A stretch of DNA of 64,000 nucleotides from Blautia wexlerae DSM 19850 (GTDB lineage: Bacteria > Bacillota > Clostridia > Lachnospirales > Lachnospiraceae), in NCBI RefSeq assembly GCF_025148125.1, contig NZ_CP102267.1, positions 3,544,501 to 3,608,500 of the forward strand, written 5' to 3'. The notes beneath the pieces were generated by a model, which had not been told where the DNA came from, ran no database searches, and was given only the letters and a program-made list of their open reading frames with translations. How positions within the stretch are numbered: the first letter of the stretch is position 1; each line of letters begins with the position of its first letter. The position numbers were made by a program, and so were the translations under genes. This document shows, piece by piece, positions 1 through 7,275 of this stretch.

Positions 1-156
1 CTGCTGATTGGCGCTTTTTAATAACGCCTGTGTAGCAAGAAGCTGATTGGAAATATCCACGCAATAGCGATTTTCCTCAACCATTTGCAGGATACCGTCA
101 ATTTGTCCTCTGGCGATTTTTAGCTTGTGAACAATATCGCCTTTCTTGGCCTTCAT
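1..156 (-). CDS. csoR: CsoR-family metal-sensing repressor (N-terminal part, cut by window edge)
   Basis: These are the first 52 residues of a DUF156 (CsoR/FrmR) repressor; the rest lies beyond position 1. The family binds operator DNA as an all-helical tetramer and releases it on Cu(I) binding. The visible part has the family's opening helix (GDIVHKLKIARGQIDGIL) and the first ligand cysteine in RYCVDIS (Cys32). The later His and Cys ligands are outside the window, so copper cannot be told from other inducers by sequence. It lies 10 bp behind copA on the same strand, which makes copper sensing likely. It could repress the operon through the GC-rich operator-like site near 2785. Confidence 0.85.
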   Translation of the reverse strand, partial: MKAKKGDIVHKLKIARGQIDGILQMVEENRYCVDISNQLLATQALLKSANQQ

Positions 157-166
157 AAACGGCCCG

Positions 167-376
167 TTACTGGATACTGACGAGCTGATAGCCAGCGTCC
201 TCGATAGCAGCTTTCAACACAGCATCCGGCACATCCTGGTCAAGCTGCACCTGGGCCGACTTGCTCTCCAGGTGAACGGCCACATCCTTGATGCCCTGGA
301 TGTCCCGCAGCGCCTTATCAACGTGTTTCACACACATTCCGCAAACCATACCTTCGATGTTCAATACTTTTTCCAT
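167..376 (-). other. Putative internal translation start giving a CopZ-like copper chaperone from the 3' end of copA
   Basis: Inside copA, in the same frame, AAAGGAG is followed after eight bases by an ATG at 376. The 69-residue product would be exactly one HMA domain (MEKVLNIEGMVCGMC...), the size and form of the free copper chaperone CopZ. The preceding linker is charged and weakly structured, as expected at a fusion of two genes. E. coli makes a free chaperone from copA by frameshifting; here an internal start would give the same result. Only the ribosome site and domain boundary are seen; separate translation is inferred. Confidence 0.45.
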
Positions 377-2740
377 GTGAATTGCTCCTTTTCGTTCTTC
401 TTTTACTGTTGTCTGTTCGTACATAGGGTCTGAATCCAGTTCTGTATTGGCCTGATGCTTCGCCTTGAACCACCGCAGACGCAGGGCATTGGATACCACG
501 AATACCGAACTAAAGCTCATAGCAAAAGCGCCGATCATGGGGTTCAGCTTCAACGCAAAGGGCAGATAGAACACGCCTGCCGCCACCGGGATACCGATGA
601 TGTTGTAGATAAACGCCCAAAACAGATTTTGCTTGATGTTGCGGATAACCGCCTTACTAAGCTGGATTGCCGTAGACACATCCAGCAGATCGCTTTTCAT
701 CAAAACAATATCCGCTGACTCAATCGCCACATCCGTTCCGGCTCCGATAGCGATACCAACGTCCGCTCTGGCAAGGGCCGGAGCATCGTTGATACCGTCA
801 CCGACCATCGCCACTTTCTTCCCGGCGCTCTGCAAACGGCGGATCTCCTTCTCCTTATCCTGGGGGAATACCTCTGCCACAACACGATCCACGCCGACCT
901 GACGCCGAATCGCTTCTGCGGTCTTTGCATTGTCGCCGGTCAGCATGACCACCTCAATGCCCATGCCGGTCAATTCCGCTATGGCCTGCTTGCTGGTGGG
1001 CTTGACTACATCCGCCACGGCAATAACACCAATAAACTGACCACCACGGGCAAAGAACAGAGGTGTTTTCCCGTCAACGGCCATTTTCTCACCCAACTGA
1101 AGGAGTGCGCCGCCATTGATGCCATTTGCTGCCATCAGTCGGCGGTTTCCGGCAAGGCACGTTTCGTTTCCAATCTGCCCCACAAGGCCCTGACCGGGAA
1201 TCTGCTTGAAACCGTCCACCGGAAGGAAGGAAAGGTCTGCTTTTTCGGCCTCCGCCACAATCGCGTCCGCCAGCGGATGCTCGGACATTTTTTCCAGCGA
1301 AGCGGCGATTTGCAGCAGCTCCTTTTGTGGAACGCCCTCTTTGCAGAGCATATTTGTCACTACGGGCGTGCCCTGAGTAATTGTGCCGGTCTTATCCAGC
1401 ACAACCGTATCAATGCTATGGGCCGTTTCCAGGGCCTCCGCCGATTTAATCAGGATACCGTTGCTTGCGCCCTTTCCGGTTCCGACCATAATGGCCGTAG
1501 GCGTTGCAAGGCCCAGCGCACAGGGGCAGGAAATGACCAGAACGGAAATGCCGATAGACAGGGCAAATTCAAAGCCATATCCCAACAGCAGCCAGACAAC
1601 AACCGCGATCAGCGCGATGCTGATAACTACCGGCACAAACACGCCGCTGACCTTATCAGCCAGTTTCGCAATAGGGGCCTTGGAGCTGGTCGCTTCATCC
1701 ACCAGCCGGACAATCTGTGCCAGCGTGGTATCATCGCCCACCTTGGTGGCCTGCATCTTGAAATAGCCGGACTTACTTGTGGTCGCACCGATCACTTTGT
1801 CCCCGATATGCTTCTCCACGGGGATGCTCTCGCCGGTCAGGGCAGATTCATCAACGGAGGAAAAGCCCTCTATGACAATACCATCTACCGGCACAGATTC
1901 ACCGGCCTTGACAATCAGGGTTTCGCCCAACTGCACTTCTTCCACCGGCACCTGAAGCTCTTTTCCGTCCCGCTCCACGATAGCCGTTTTGGGAGCCAGA
2001 TTCATCAGCTTTGTGATTGCGTCCGAAGTCTTACCCTTTGCGCGGGCCTCCAGGGTTTTGCCCAAGGTGATAAGGGTCAGGATCATGCCTGCGGATTCAA
2101 AATACAAATCCATCATAAAGCTGTGAACCGTAGCCATATCCCCATGACCGAATCCGATGCCGATTTTGTAAACGGCGTAAATGCCATAAACGATTGCGGC
2201 GCTGGAGCCTATCGCAATCAGCGAATCCATGTTAGGCGAGCCGTGGAACAGGGTCTTGAATCCCATCCGGTAATATTTGAAGTTGATAAACACCACCGGG
2301 ATCAGCAGCAGGAATTGGGTAAATGCAAAGCTGATTGCATTTTCCATCCCCAGCAAGGAGCTGGGGAGCGGCCACCCCATCATGTGACCCATAGAAATAT
2401 AAAACAGCGGGATCGTAAAAAGGGCAGAAAGCAGCAGCCGCTGTTTCATCTGCTTGTATTCTGCCTGTGCCGTACTGACCTCCGGTTTTGCTGCCGGTGT
2501 GGTCGTCCGGCTCTTGTTTTGTGCGGAGGCTTTGGGAATCGCGCCATAACCGGCCTTTTCAACGGCCTGGACGATTCCCGTCGTATCCAAAACGGATTCA
2601 TCATAAGAAGCAACCATGCTGTTTTTTAACAGGTTGACGGATACTTCTTTGATGCCAGGTAGCTTTGCCACGCTCTTTTCCACTCTGGTGGAGCAGGCCG
2701 AGCAAGTCATACCCGTAATGTCAAATTGCTCCTTTTGCAA
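167..2740 (-). CDS. copA: Copper-exporting P1B-type ATPase with HMA domains at both ends
   Basis: A Cu(I) efflux pump of 857 residues. In order it has an N-terminal HMA domain (GMTCSAC, about residues 10-17), membrane helices, the actuator TGES loop, the transmembrane CPC motif (SCPCALG), the phosphorylation site DKTGT, the hinge GDGINDAPAL, and a second HMA domain at the extreme C-terminus (GMVCGMC). The reading frame is open to 2872, but the start chosen is a TTG at 2740. It has a good ribosome site (AGAAGGGATAATT) and begins directly at the HMA domain. No ATG lies near. The gene leads csoR. A C-terminal HMA is less usual than tandem N-terminal ones, and it has its own ribosome site (see the 167-376 entry). 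Confidence 0.93.
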   Translation of the reverse strand: MQKEQFDITGMTCSACSTRVEKSVAKLPGIKEVSVNLLKNSMVASYDESVLDTTGIVQAVEKAGYGAIPKASAQNKSRTTTPAAKPEVSTAQAEYKQMKQRLLLSALFTIPLFYISMGHMMGWPLPSSLLGMENAISFAFTQFLLLIPVVFINFKYYRMGFKTLFHGSPNMDSLIAIGSSAAIVYGIYAVYKIGIGFGHGDMATVHSFMMDLYFESAGMILTLITLGKTLEARAKGKTSDAITKLMNLAPKTAIVERDGKELQVPVEEVQLGETLIVKAGESVPVDGIVIEGFSSVDESALTGESIPVEKHIGDKVIGATTSKSGYFKMQATKVGDDTTLAQIVRLVDEATSSKAPIAKLADKVSGVFVPVVISIALIAVVVWLLLGYGFEFALSIGISVLVISCPCALGLATPTAIMVGTGKGASNGILIKSAEALETAHSIDTVVLDKTGTITQGTPVVTNMLCKEGVPQKELLQIAASLEKMSEHPLADAIVAEAEKADLSFLPVDGFKQIPGQGLVGQIGNETCLAGNRRLMAANGINGGALLQLGEKMAVDGKTPLFFARGGQFIGVIAVADVVKPTSKQAIAELTGMGIEVVMLTGDNAKTAEAIRRQVGVDRVVAEVFPQDKEKEIRRLQSAGKKVAMVGDGINDAPALARADVGIAIGAGTDVAIESADIVLMKSDLLDVSTAIQLSKAVIRNIKQNLFWAFIYNIIGIPVAAGVFYLPFALKLNPMIGAFAMSFSSVFVVSNALRLRWFKAKHQANTELDSDPMYEQTTVKEERKGAIHMEKVLNIEGMVCGMCVKHVDKALRDIQGIKDVAVHLESKSAQVQLDQDVPDAVLKAAIEDAGYQLVSIQ

Positions 2741-2775
2741 AATTATCCCTTCTTTCTTATGAAGATTTGTGCGAG

Positions 2776-2794
2776 TACCCCTCCCCCGTAGGGA
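2776..2794. promoter_or_regulatory. Putative CsoR operator ahead of copA
   Basis: On the minus strand the core reads CCCTACGGGGG followed by AGGGGTA. This resembles the GC-rich pseudo-inverted repeats bound by Gram-positive CsoR proteins. It lies about 35 bp upstream of the copA TTG start. Repressor identity is inferred from the csoR gene in the same operon. Confidence 0.45.
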
Positions 2795-2921
2795 ACTAAA
2801 TACCGTTATGAAAAGGGGCGTTTGGCACCTTGGGGGAAAGATGCTAAAGCCCCGAACATAAAGTTTACGCACAAGGTCTTTGACCGTTTTTCATTATACT
2901 TATCCTGCTTCTCCTTTGTCC

Positions 2922-2943
2922 GCTCCAAAGTGGAGCTTTTTTT
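2922..2943 (+). terminator. Orphan rho-independent terminator facing right
   Basis: GCTCCA-AAG-TGGAGC is followed by seven T. No plus-strand gene precedes it within the window, so either a short transcript ends here or it is left over from an earlier arrangement. The rest of 2795-3024 shows nothing else I recognise. Confidence 0.45.
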
Positions 2944-3024
2944 ATCCAAAGAGAAATGAGGTTTTTGCTGGAAATCCAATCAGCAGGTTTTCCAATCCAA
3001 AGGGCAGAATCGCTCCCAAATCCA

Positions 3025-3053
3025 TTGACTTTGAGGGGCTTCGTGAATATACT
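3025..3053 (+). promoter_or_regulatory. Sigma-A-type promoter of the HMA/Zn-ATPase unit
   Basis: TTGACT, a 17-bp spacer and TATACT, placed directly in front of an inverted repeat and 84 bp before the HMA gene. Confidence 0.7.
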
Positions 3054-3059
3054 GGCAGC

Positions 3060-3091
3060 ATGAACGATTAAACAACCTTTTAATTGTTCAT
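3060..3091. promoter_or_regulatory. Inverted repeat resembling an ArsR/SmtB-family operator
   Basis: ATGAACGATTAAA and TTTAATTGTTCAT form 13-bp arms with one mismatch and a 6-bp spacer. The TGAAC...GTTCA pattern is that of SmtB/CzrA/CadC operators. It starts seven bases after the -10 box, where a bound repressor would block initiation. Either ArsR protein at 5385-6151 could be the ligand. Confidence 0.6.
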
Positions 3092-3136
3092 CCATATCAA
3101 ACCAACCAAATACCAAAATGAAAGGGGGCTTTCTCC

Positions 3137-3355
3137 ATGAAAAAGACCATTAAACTGCTTGACCTGGACTGCGGCCATTGTGCTGACAAAATCCAGAACG
3201 CCGTGAAGAAGATCGACGGTGTGACCAGCGTATCCGTCAACTTCCTGGGTCAGAAGATGATTCTGGAAGCGCCGGACGATCAGTTTGACGCTGTTCTGGC
3301 CGAAGCAAAGGCGCTGATTAAGCAGATCGAGCCGGATGTGACTATTAAGGCATAA
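3137..3355 (+). CDS. Small heavy-metal-associated (HMA) domain protein
   Basis: A 72-residue single ferredoxin-like HMA domain with the metal motif LDCGHCADKI (cysteines 14 and 17) preceded by Asp. DCGHC is the form typical of the N-terminal domains of ZntA/CadA-type Zn/Cd/Pb pumps, whereas Cu chaperones usually have MxCxxC. The pump that follows lacks an N-terminal HMA, so this gene appears to be that domain as a separate protein that could deliver or sense the metal. An AAAGGGGG ribosome site lies in front. A hairpin terminator separates it from the pump gene. Confidence 0.85.
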   Translation: MKKTIKLLDLDCGHCADKIQNAVKKIDGVTSVSVNFLGQKMILEAPDDQFDAVLAEAKALIKQIEPDVTIKA

Positions 3356-3366
3356 TGAAAAGCTGG

Positions 3367-3398
3367 ACACCGGCTGCCACACGGTAGCCGGTGTTTTT
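3367..3398 (+). terminator. Terminator/attenuator between HMA gene and metal ATPase
   Basis: ACACCGGCT and AGCCGGTGT pair around a 10-base loop and are followed by TTTTT. Sitting inside the unit, it would make the small HMA protein more abundant than the pump. Confidence 0.65.
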
Positions 3399-3456
3399 CA
3401 TCAATAGACAGAAAAAGCGTGACACGCTTTATGCTGCAACGAAAGGAGAATACACT

Positions 3457-5337
3457 ATGACACGAAAACAAAGGCACTTGCTCACACGCATTATCGTGGC
3501 GGCGGTGCTGTTTCTTGCAGGCAGCTTGCTCCACCTCCCTGAATTGGCGGAGATGGCGGTCTTTCTCGTCTGCTATGTGGTTGTCGGTTGGGATATTGTC
3601 TGGAAGGCAATCACGAACATCCTGCATGGACAGGTGTTTGACGAAAATTTCCTGATGACGATTGCCACCATCGGCGCACTCATTTTGGGCGAACATTCCG
3701 AGGGCGTTGCCGTTATGCTGTTTTATCAGGTGGGTGAATGGTTCCAGTCCTATGCGGTGTCCAAGTCCAGAAAATCTATCGCAAGCCTGATGGACATTCG
3801 CCCGGACTATGCCAACATCGAAAGGGACGGAAAGCTGGTTCAGGTTGATCCGGATGAGGTTCAGATCGGAGAAACCATTGTTGTGAAACCGGGAGAGCGC
3901 ATCCCGCTGGACGGTACGATTCTCAAAGGCTTTTCCACCTTGGACACTTCGGCCCTGACCGGAGAATCCATGCCCCGCGAGGTGGAGCCGGGAATGGAGG
4001 TCATCAGCGGTTGTATCAACCAGACCGGTATCCTGAACATCCAGACCACAAAGGAATTTGGGGAATCCACCGTAGCCAAAATCCTTGACCTTGTAGAAAA
4101 CGCAAGCGATAAGAAGGGCCGTATTGAGAATTTCATCACGCGCTTTGCCAGGTATTATACCCCGGTAGTGGTATTCGCTGCTCTGGCGCTGGCGATCCTG
4201 CCGCCGCTGATTACCCAGCAGCCATTCAGCACTTGGATTTACCGGGCCTTGACCTTCCTGGTGATTTCCTGCCCCTGTGCGCTGGTCATTTCCATTCCGC
4301 TTAGTTTCTTCGGAGGCATCGGCGGCGCATCCAAGATCGGTGTTCTGGTAAAGGGCAGCAACTATCTGGAGGCCCTGGCAAATACCGAGGTCGTGGTCTT
4401 TGATAAGACCGGCACACTGACAAAAGGCTCCTTTGCGGTCAGCGAGATCCACCCTGTCGGCATGGAGGAAGCGCAGCTTTTGGAGCTGGCCGCATACGCT
4501 GAGGACTACTCCAACCACCCGATTTCTCTTTCGATCAAGAACGCCTATGGAGAGAAAATCGACAACAGCCGGGTTTCCGATGTTCAGGAAATTGCCGGTC
4601 ACGGCGTACAGGCCGTGATTGATGGGAAAACGATTCTGGCAGGAAACACCAAGCTGATGGAGAAGGAGCATATTAAGTACACGCCGTCCTCCGCTGTCGG
4701 CACCGTGGTCTATCTGGCCTGTGACGGGAAATACGCAGGATGTATCGTCATTGAGGACGAGATCAAGGCCGATGCTCCAGCCGCAATCAAGCTGCTGAAA
4801 TCTGCCGGTATCCGCAAAACGGTCATGCTGACCGGCGACGCAGACGCCGTTGGAAAGAAAGTCGCTGGACAGCTTCATCTGGATCAGGTTTATACCGAAC
4901 TACTCCCGGCTGATAAGGTTGACCGTGTGGAAAGCCTGCTGAAGCAGAAAAGCGAAAAAGGTATGCTGGCCTTTGTTGGGGACGGTATCAATGACGCTCC
5001 CGTACTGGCGCGGGCCGATGTCGGTATTGCTATGGGCGGATTGGGTTCCGATGCTGCCATTGAAGCTGCTGACGTTGTTCTTATGACGGATGAACCGTCC
5101 AAAATTGCCGCTGTTATGAAGATCGCCCGTAAGACGATTCGCATCGCAAATCAGAACATTGTGTTTGCTCTGGGCGTTAAATTCCTGGTTCTGATTTTAG
5201 GTGCGCTGGGCTATGCGAATATGTGGGCGGCGGTGTTCGCGGATGTAGGCGTTTCCATTATTGCGATTCTCAATGCCATCCGCGCCATGCGGGTCAAGCT
5301 GCCGGATATGCCTGCGGGCAGCACAAATCAGGGTTAA
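3457..5337 (+). CDS. P1B-type ATPase for Zn/Cd/Pb-like divalent metals
   Basis: A 626-residue metal efflux pump. It carries the actuator TGES motif, the transmembrane SCPCALV motif, the DKTGTLTKG phosphorylation site, and GDGINDAPVL followed by AMGGLGSDAAIEAADVVLM, a tail typical of the Zn2+/Cd2+/Pb2+ branch (ZntA/CadA). The N-terminus begins straight at the membrane region, with no HMA domain; that domain is encoded by the preceding gene. The start at 3457 has AAAGGAG six bases upstream; the frame is open further upstream to 3391 without a ribosome site. Regulation is probably by the ArsR operator before 3137. Substrate is inferred by motif. Confidence 0.9.
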   Translation: MTRKQRHLLTRIIVAAVLFLAGSLLHLPELAEMAVFLVCYVVVGWDIVWKAITNILHGQVFDENFLMTIATIGALILGEHSEGVAVMLFYQVGEWFQSYAVSKSRKSIASLMDIRPDYANIERDGKLVQVDPDEVQIGETIVVKPGERIPLDGTILKGFSTLDTSALTGESMPREVEPGMEVISGCINQTGILNIQTTKEFGESTVAKILDLVENASDKKGRIENFITRFARYYTPVVVFAALALAILPPLITQQPFSTWIYRALTFLVISCPCALVISIPLSFFGGIGGASKIGVLVKGSNYLEALANTEVVVFDKTGTLTKGSFAVSEIHPVGMEEAQLLELAAYAEDYSNHPISLSIKNAYGEKIDNSRVSDVQEIAGHGVQAVIDGKTILAGNTKLMEKEHIKYTPSSAVGTVVYLACDGKYAGCIVIEDEIKADAPAAIKLLKSAGIRKTVMLTGDADAVGKKVAGQLHLDQVYTELLPADKVDRVESLLKQKSEKGMLAFVGDGINDAPVLARADVGIAMGGLGSDAAIEAADVVLMTDEPSKIAAVMKIARKTIRIANQNIVFALGVKFLVLILGALGYANMWAAVFADVGVSIIAILNAIRAMRVKLPDMPAGSTNQG

Positions 5338-5345
5338 GCGCAATA

Positions 5346-5383
5346 GAAATGCGCCGCAACTTTCACACGCTGCGGCGCATTTC
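5346..5383. terminator. Bidirectional terminator between converging genes
   Basis: GAAATGCGCCGCA pairs perfectly with TGCGGCGCATTTC around a 12-base loop. It separates the metal ATPase (+) from the convergent ArsR gene (-). Confidence 0.7.
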
Positions 5384-5384
5384 C

Positions 5385-5750
5385 TTATTGTTCAGTCGGG
5401 CATGATATTTCAAACAACGCATCTATGGCATGATGCAGGAGCTTTGCCTGCGGCGTGTCCGACAGCGAATAATAAACTTCTTTTCCGTCCCTGCGGCTTG
5501 AAATGATCCCGCTCTTTTTTAATATCCGCAGATGATGTGACACAGCAGGGGCGCTCATATCCACAGCCGCCGCGAGATTACATACACATTCTTCACAATG
5601 GCACAGCAGCCATAGAATCCGCAGCCGGGTCGGATCGCCAAGCTGCTGAAATAAAAATGATATATCCTTAAACCCTTCCGCAGAGGGCATCTTATTTAAG
5701 ACTTTTTCAATATTCTGTCCGTGGTTGTGGGGCAGATTGTAATGCGGCAT
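5385..5750 (-). CDS. ArsR/SmtB-family metal-responsive repressor, CadC-like
   Basis: A 121-residue winged-helix repressor. It holds the family's LGDPTRLRIL helix and the motif CEECVCNLA, which matches the ELCVCDL metal site of CadC/ArsR, followed by the recognition helix SAPAVSHHLRILKKSGI. An N-terminal segment with several histidines (MPHYNLPHNHG) could add metal ligands, as in CadC. The ATG at 5750 is chosen because GGAAGGAGC precedes it; the frame remains open upstream with no such site. It is divergent from a second ArsR gene and lies next to the Zn/Cd pump it probably controls. Confidence 0.88.
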   Translation of the reverse strand: MPHYNLPHNHGQNIEKVLNKMPSAEGFKDISFLFQQLGDPTRLRILWLLCHCEECVCNLAAAVDMSAPAVSHHLRILKKSGIISSRRDGKEVYYSLSDTPQAKLLHHAIDALFEISCPTEQ

Positions 5751-5774
5751 AAAAATCAGCTCCTTCCTGTGACT

Positions 5775-5803
5775 ATGATACTGACATAATTCTTGTCTGT
5801 CAA
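5775..5803 (-). promoter_or_regulatory. Promoter of the CadC-like gene, overlapping a near-palindrome
   Basis: TTGACA, 17 bp, TATCAT on the minus strand. The spacer holds GACAAGAATTATGTC, a near-palindrome that could serve as an autoregulatory operator shared with the divergent gene. Confidence 0.65.
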
Positions 5804-5833
5804 ACAGCTTCATTATAGATTGGAGAAAAATAC

Positions 5834-6151
5834 ATGAACGAAACAGAGAAAACAACTTTTTCCGTTCCAAGCCCCGGCGAATTGGAACAGTTAACCGAGC
5901 TTCACAAAGCGATGGGCGATTACACACGGATGCGGATACTTTGGTATCTGATGCAGAAAGATTCCTGCGTCAGCGAACTGGCACAAAAGATGGAGGTCAC
6001 AGAATCGGCCATATCCCACCAGCTTCGTGCGCTTCGGATTGTCCGGTTAGTGCAATCACGCAAGGCCGGGAAAAACGTGATCTATTCCTTGCAGGATGAA
6101 CATATCCTGTGGATTCTGGAAGAAACCTACGCCCATATTTCAGAAAGATAA
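5834..6151 (+). CDS. ArsR-family winged-helix regulator
   Basis: A 105-residue protein with the ArsR core: MGDYTRMRILWYLM, SCVSELAQKM and the recognition helix TESAISHQLRALRIVRLVQ. A cysteine lies in the SCVSEL alpha-3 position, but the CxC pair of the neighbouring repressor is absent, so its ligand may differ (for example the alpha-5 type sites of CzrA/SmtB). It starts after TTGGAGA and is divergent from the CadC-like gene with 83 bp between. Two different ArsR proteins beside two metal systems may divide the sensing; this is inference. Confidence 0.85.
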   Translation: MNETEKTTFSVPSPGELEQLTELHKAMGDYTRMRILWYLMQKDSCVSELAQKMEVTESAISHQLRALRIVRLVQSRKAGKNVIYSLQDEHILWILEETYAHISER

Positions 6152-6155
6152 AAAA

Positions 6156-6185
6156 CACAGCCCCTGTACGTTCGCAGGGGCTGTG
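6156..6185 (-). terminator. Terminator of the nitroreductase gene
   Basis: CACAGCCCCTG and CAGGGGCTGTG form an 11-bp stem followed on the minus strand by six T. It sits between two converging genes. Confidence 0.7.
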
Positions 6186-6197
6186 CCGGGTATTCCA

Positions 6198-6716
6198 TTA
6201 CAGAGTTTCGTAGGAAACCAACTGTCTCATCGGGATGCGCTTTTTATCAAAGCGGTTGGTGTCAGCGGGCTTCTCATTGGAGTAGCCGACAACCAGGATG
6301 TTGACCGGCTCCAGGTTGGCCGGGAGGTCAAATTCCTGCCGCAGAACATCGGGATCGAAGTAGCATACCCACACCGTTCCAAGACCCAGCTCCGTGGCCT
6401 GGAGCATCATGTGGTCGGTCAGGATAGAGGCGTCAATGTCGCCGGTCTGCTTCTGGTCAAAAGGCCGCACCCATGCCTTATTGTGGTCGGCGCAGACGAT
6501 AATGGCCAGGGGCGCTTCGTAGATGCTGGCCGCTTTGCCAATCTTCGCAAGACCTTCCTCGCTCTGAACAGCAATCAGGTGAACCGGCTGGAGGTTGGCA
6601 GCGGTGGGGGCTACATGAGCAGCCTCCAGAATCTTCTCCAGCTTCTCAGGCTCCACCTTCGTTTTCTTATAATTGCGTACCGACATACGCTGCTTTGCAA
6701 TCGTAATAAAATCCAT
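6198..6716 (-). CDS. Nitroreductase-family flavoprotein
   Basis: A 172-residue FMN-dependent oxidoreductase of the small nitroreductase type. It opens with the FMN-phosphate motif AKQRMSVRNYKKTKV. It continues with a HVAPTAANLQPVH segment and LGLGTVWVCYF, both typical of the family, and ends in the usual VVGYSNEKP segment. Members reduce nitro compounds, quinones or other electron-poor substrates with NAD(P)H; the substrate cannot be told here. It diverges from an HxlR regulator, the common pairing for electrophile- or redox-induced reductases. Confidence 0.87.
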   Translation of the reverse strand: MDFITIAKQRMSVRNYKKTKVEPEKLEKILEAAHVAPTAANLQPVHLIAVQSEEGLAKIGKAASIYEAPLAIIVCADHNKAWVRPFDQKQTGDIDASILTDHMMLQATELGLGTVWVCYFDPDVLRQEFDLPANLEPVNILVVGYSNEKPADTNRFDKKRIPMRQLVSYETL

Positions 6717-6773
6717 AGTACAAGATCCTTTCTGTTTTTTTATTATGAACCTATCAAATCAACCATTGACCTA

Positions 6774-6801
6774 ATTGTAGCACCAGAAAACAAAACCGCA
6801 A
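6774..6801 (-). promoter_or_regulatory. Probable promoter of the nitroreductase gene
   Basis: TTGCGG, 16 bp, TACAAT on the minus strand, 58 bp before the start codon and next to the inverted repeat at 6809. Confidence 0.5.
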
Positions 6802-6808
6802 GAATGCA

Positions 6809-6835
6809 CTTTTTCGGAAGATACTTCCCAAAAAG
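6809..6835. promoter_or_regulatory. Inverted repeat, likely HxlR operator
   Basis: CTTTTTCGGAAG-ATA-CTTCCCAAAAAG has 12-bp arms with one mismatch, in the divergent region between the nitroreductase and its HxlR neighbour. Confidence 0.55.
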
Positions 6836-6866
6836 ATAGCACCATGCGGGAAAGGAGAACCATTCT

Positions 6867-7223
6867 ATGAAATGTCAAACCAATCAGTTTAACTGCCCCG
6901 TGGAGGCAACCCTTTCTTTGATCGGCGGCAAGTATAAGCCGTTGATTCTCTGGCATCTGATCGACCATCCATTACACTATATGGAGTTGCAGCGGTTGAT
7001 TCCAAACGCCACACCAAAGATGCTTTCGCAGCAGCTTCACGATTTGGAAAACAACGGAATGATTCATCGTGAAGTGATTCCAGAAAAGCCGCCCAAGACG
7101 GTATATTCCCTTACTTCATTTGGACAGAGCATCGTACCCATTCTGGACGCGATGTGCCAGTGGGGAAACAGCTATCTGGGTGGCCTGGATGTGCAGACGC
7201 CATGCTGTCAAAGCCGCAAATAA
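6867..7223 (+). CDS. HxlR-family winged-helix regulator
   Basis: A 118-residue regulator of the HxlR/DUF24 family. It has the diagnostic N-terminal cysteine region (FNCPVEATLSLIGGKYKPLI), the recognition segment LIPNATPKMLSQQLHDLENNG and the wing YSLTSFGQSIVPIL. HxlR proteins of the YodB/HypR type sense quinones, aldehydes or disulfide stress through that early cysteine. A strong AAAGGAGAACC site precedes the start. It is divergent from the nitroreductase, which it probably represses through the inverted repeat at 6809. Confidence 0.88.
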   Translation: MKCQTNQFNCPVEATLSLIGGKYKPLILWHLIDHPLHYMELQRLIPNATPKMLSQQLHDLENNGMIHREVIPEKPPKTVYSLTSFGQSIVPILDAMCQWGNSYLGGLDVQTPCCQSRK

Positions 7224-7226
7224 AAT

Positions 7227-7267
7227 GCTGGCATAGCTGACGAAAAGCGGCTATGCCCAGCTTATAT
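7227..7267 (+). terminator. Terminator of the HxlR gene
   Basis: GCTGGCATAGC pairs with GCTATGCCCAGC (one bulge) and is followed by TTATATTTT. Confidence 0.5.
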
Positions 7268-7275
7268 TTTCTGCT

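Noticed and set aside
1277..2629. 450-codon open frame on the plus strand opposite copA
   Set aside because: Antisense shadow of the GC-rich copA gene; Cys/His/Arg-rich product with no fold and no ribosome site.
3280..4878. 532-codon open frame opposite the Zn/Cd ATPase
   Set aside because: Antisense shadow of a clearly conserved P-type ATPase; product has no recognisable domain.
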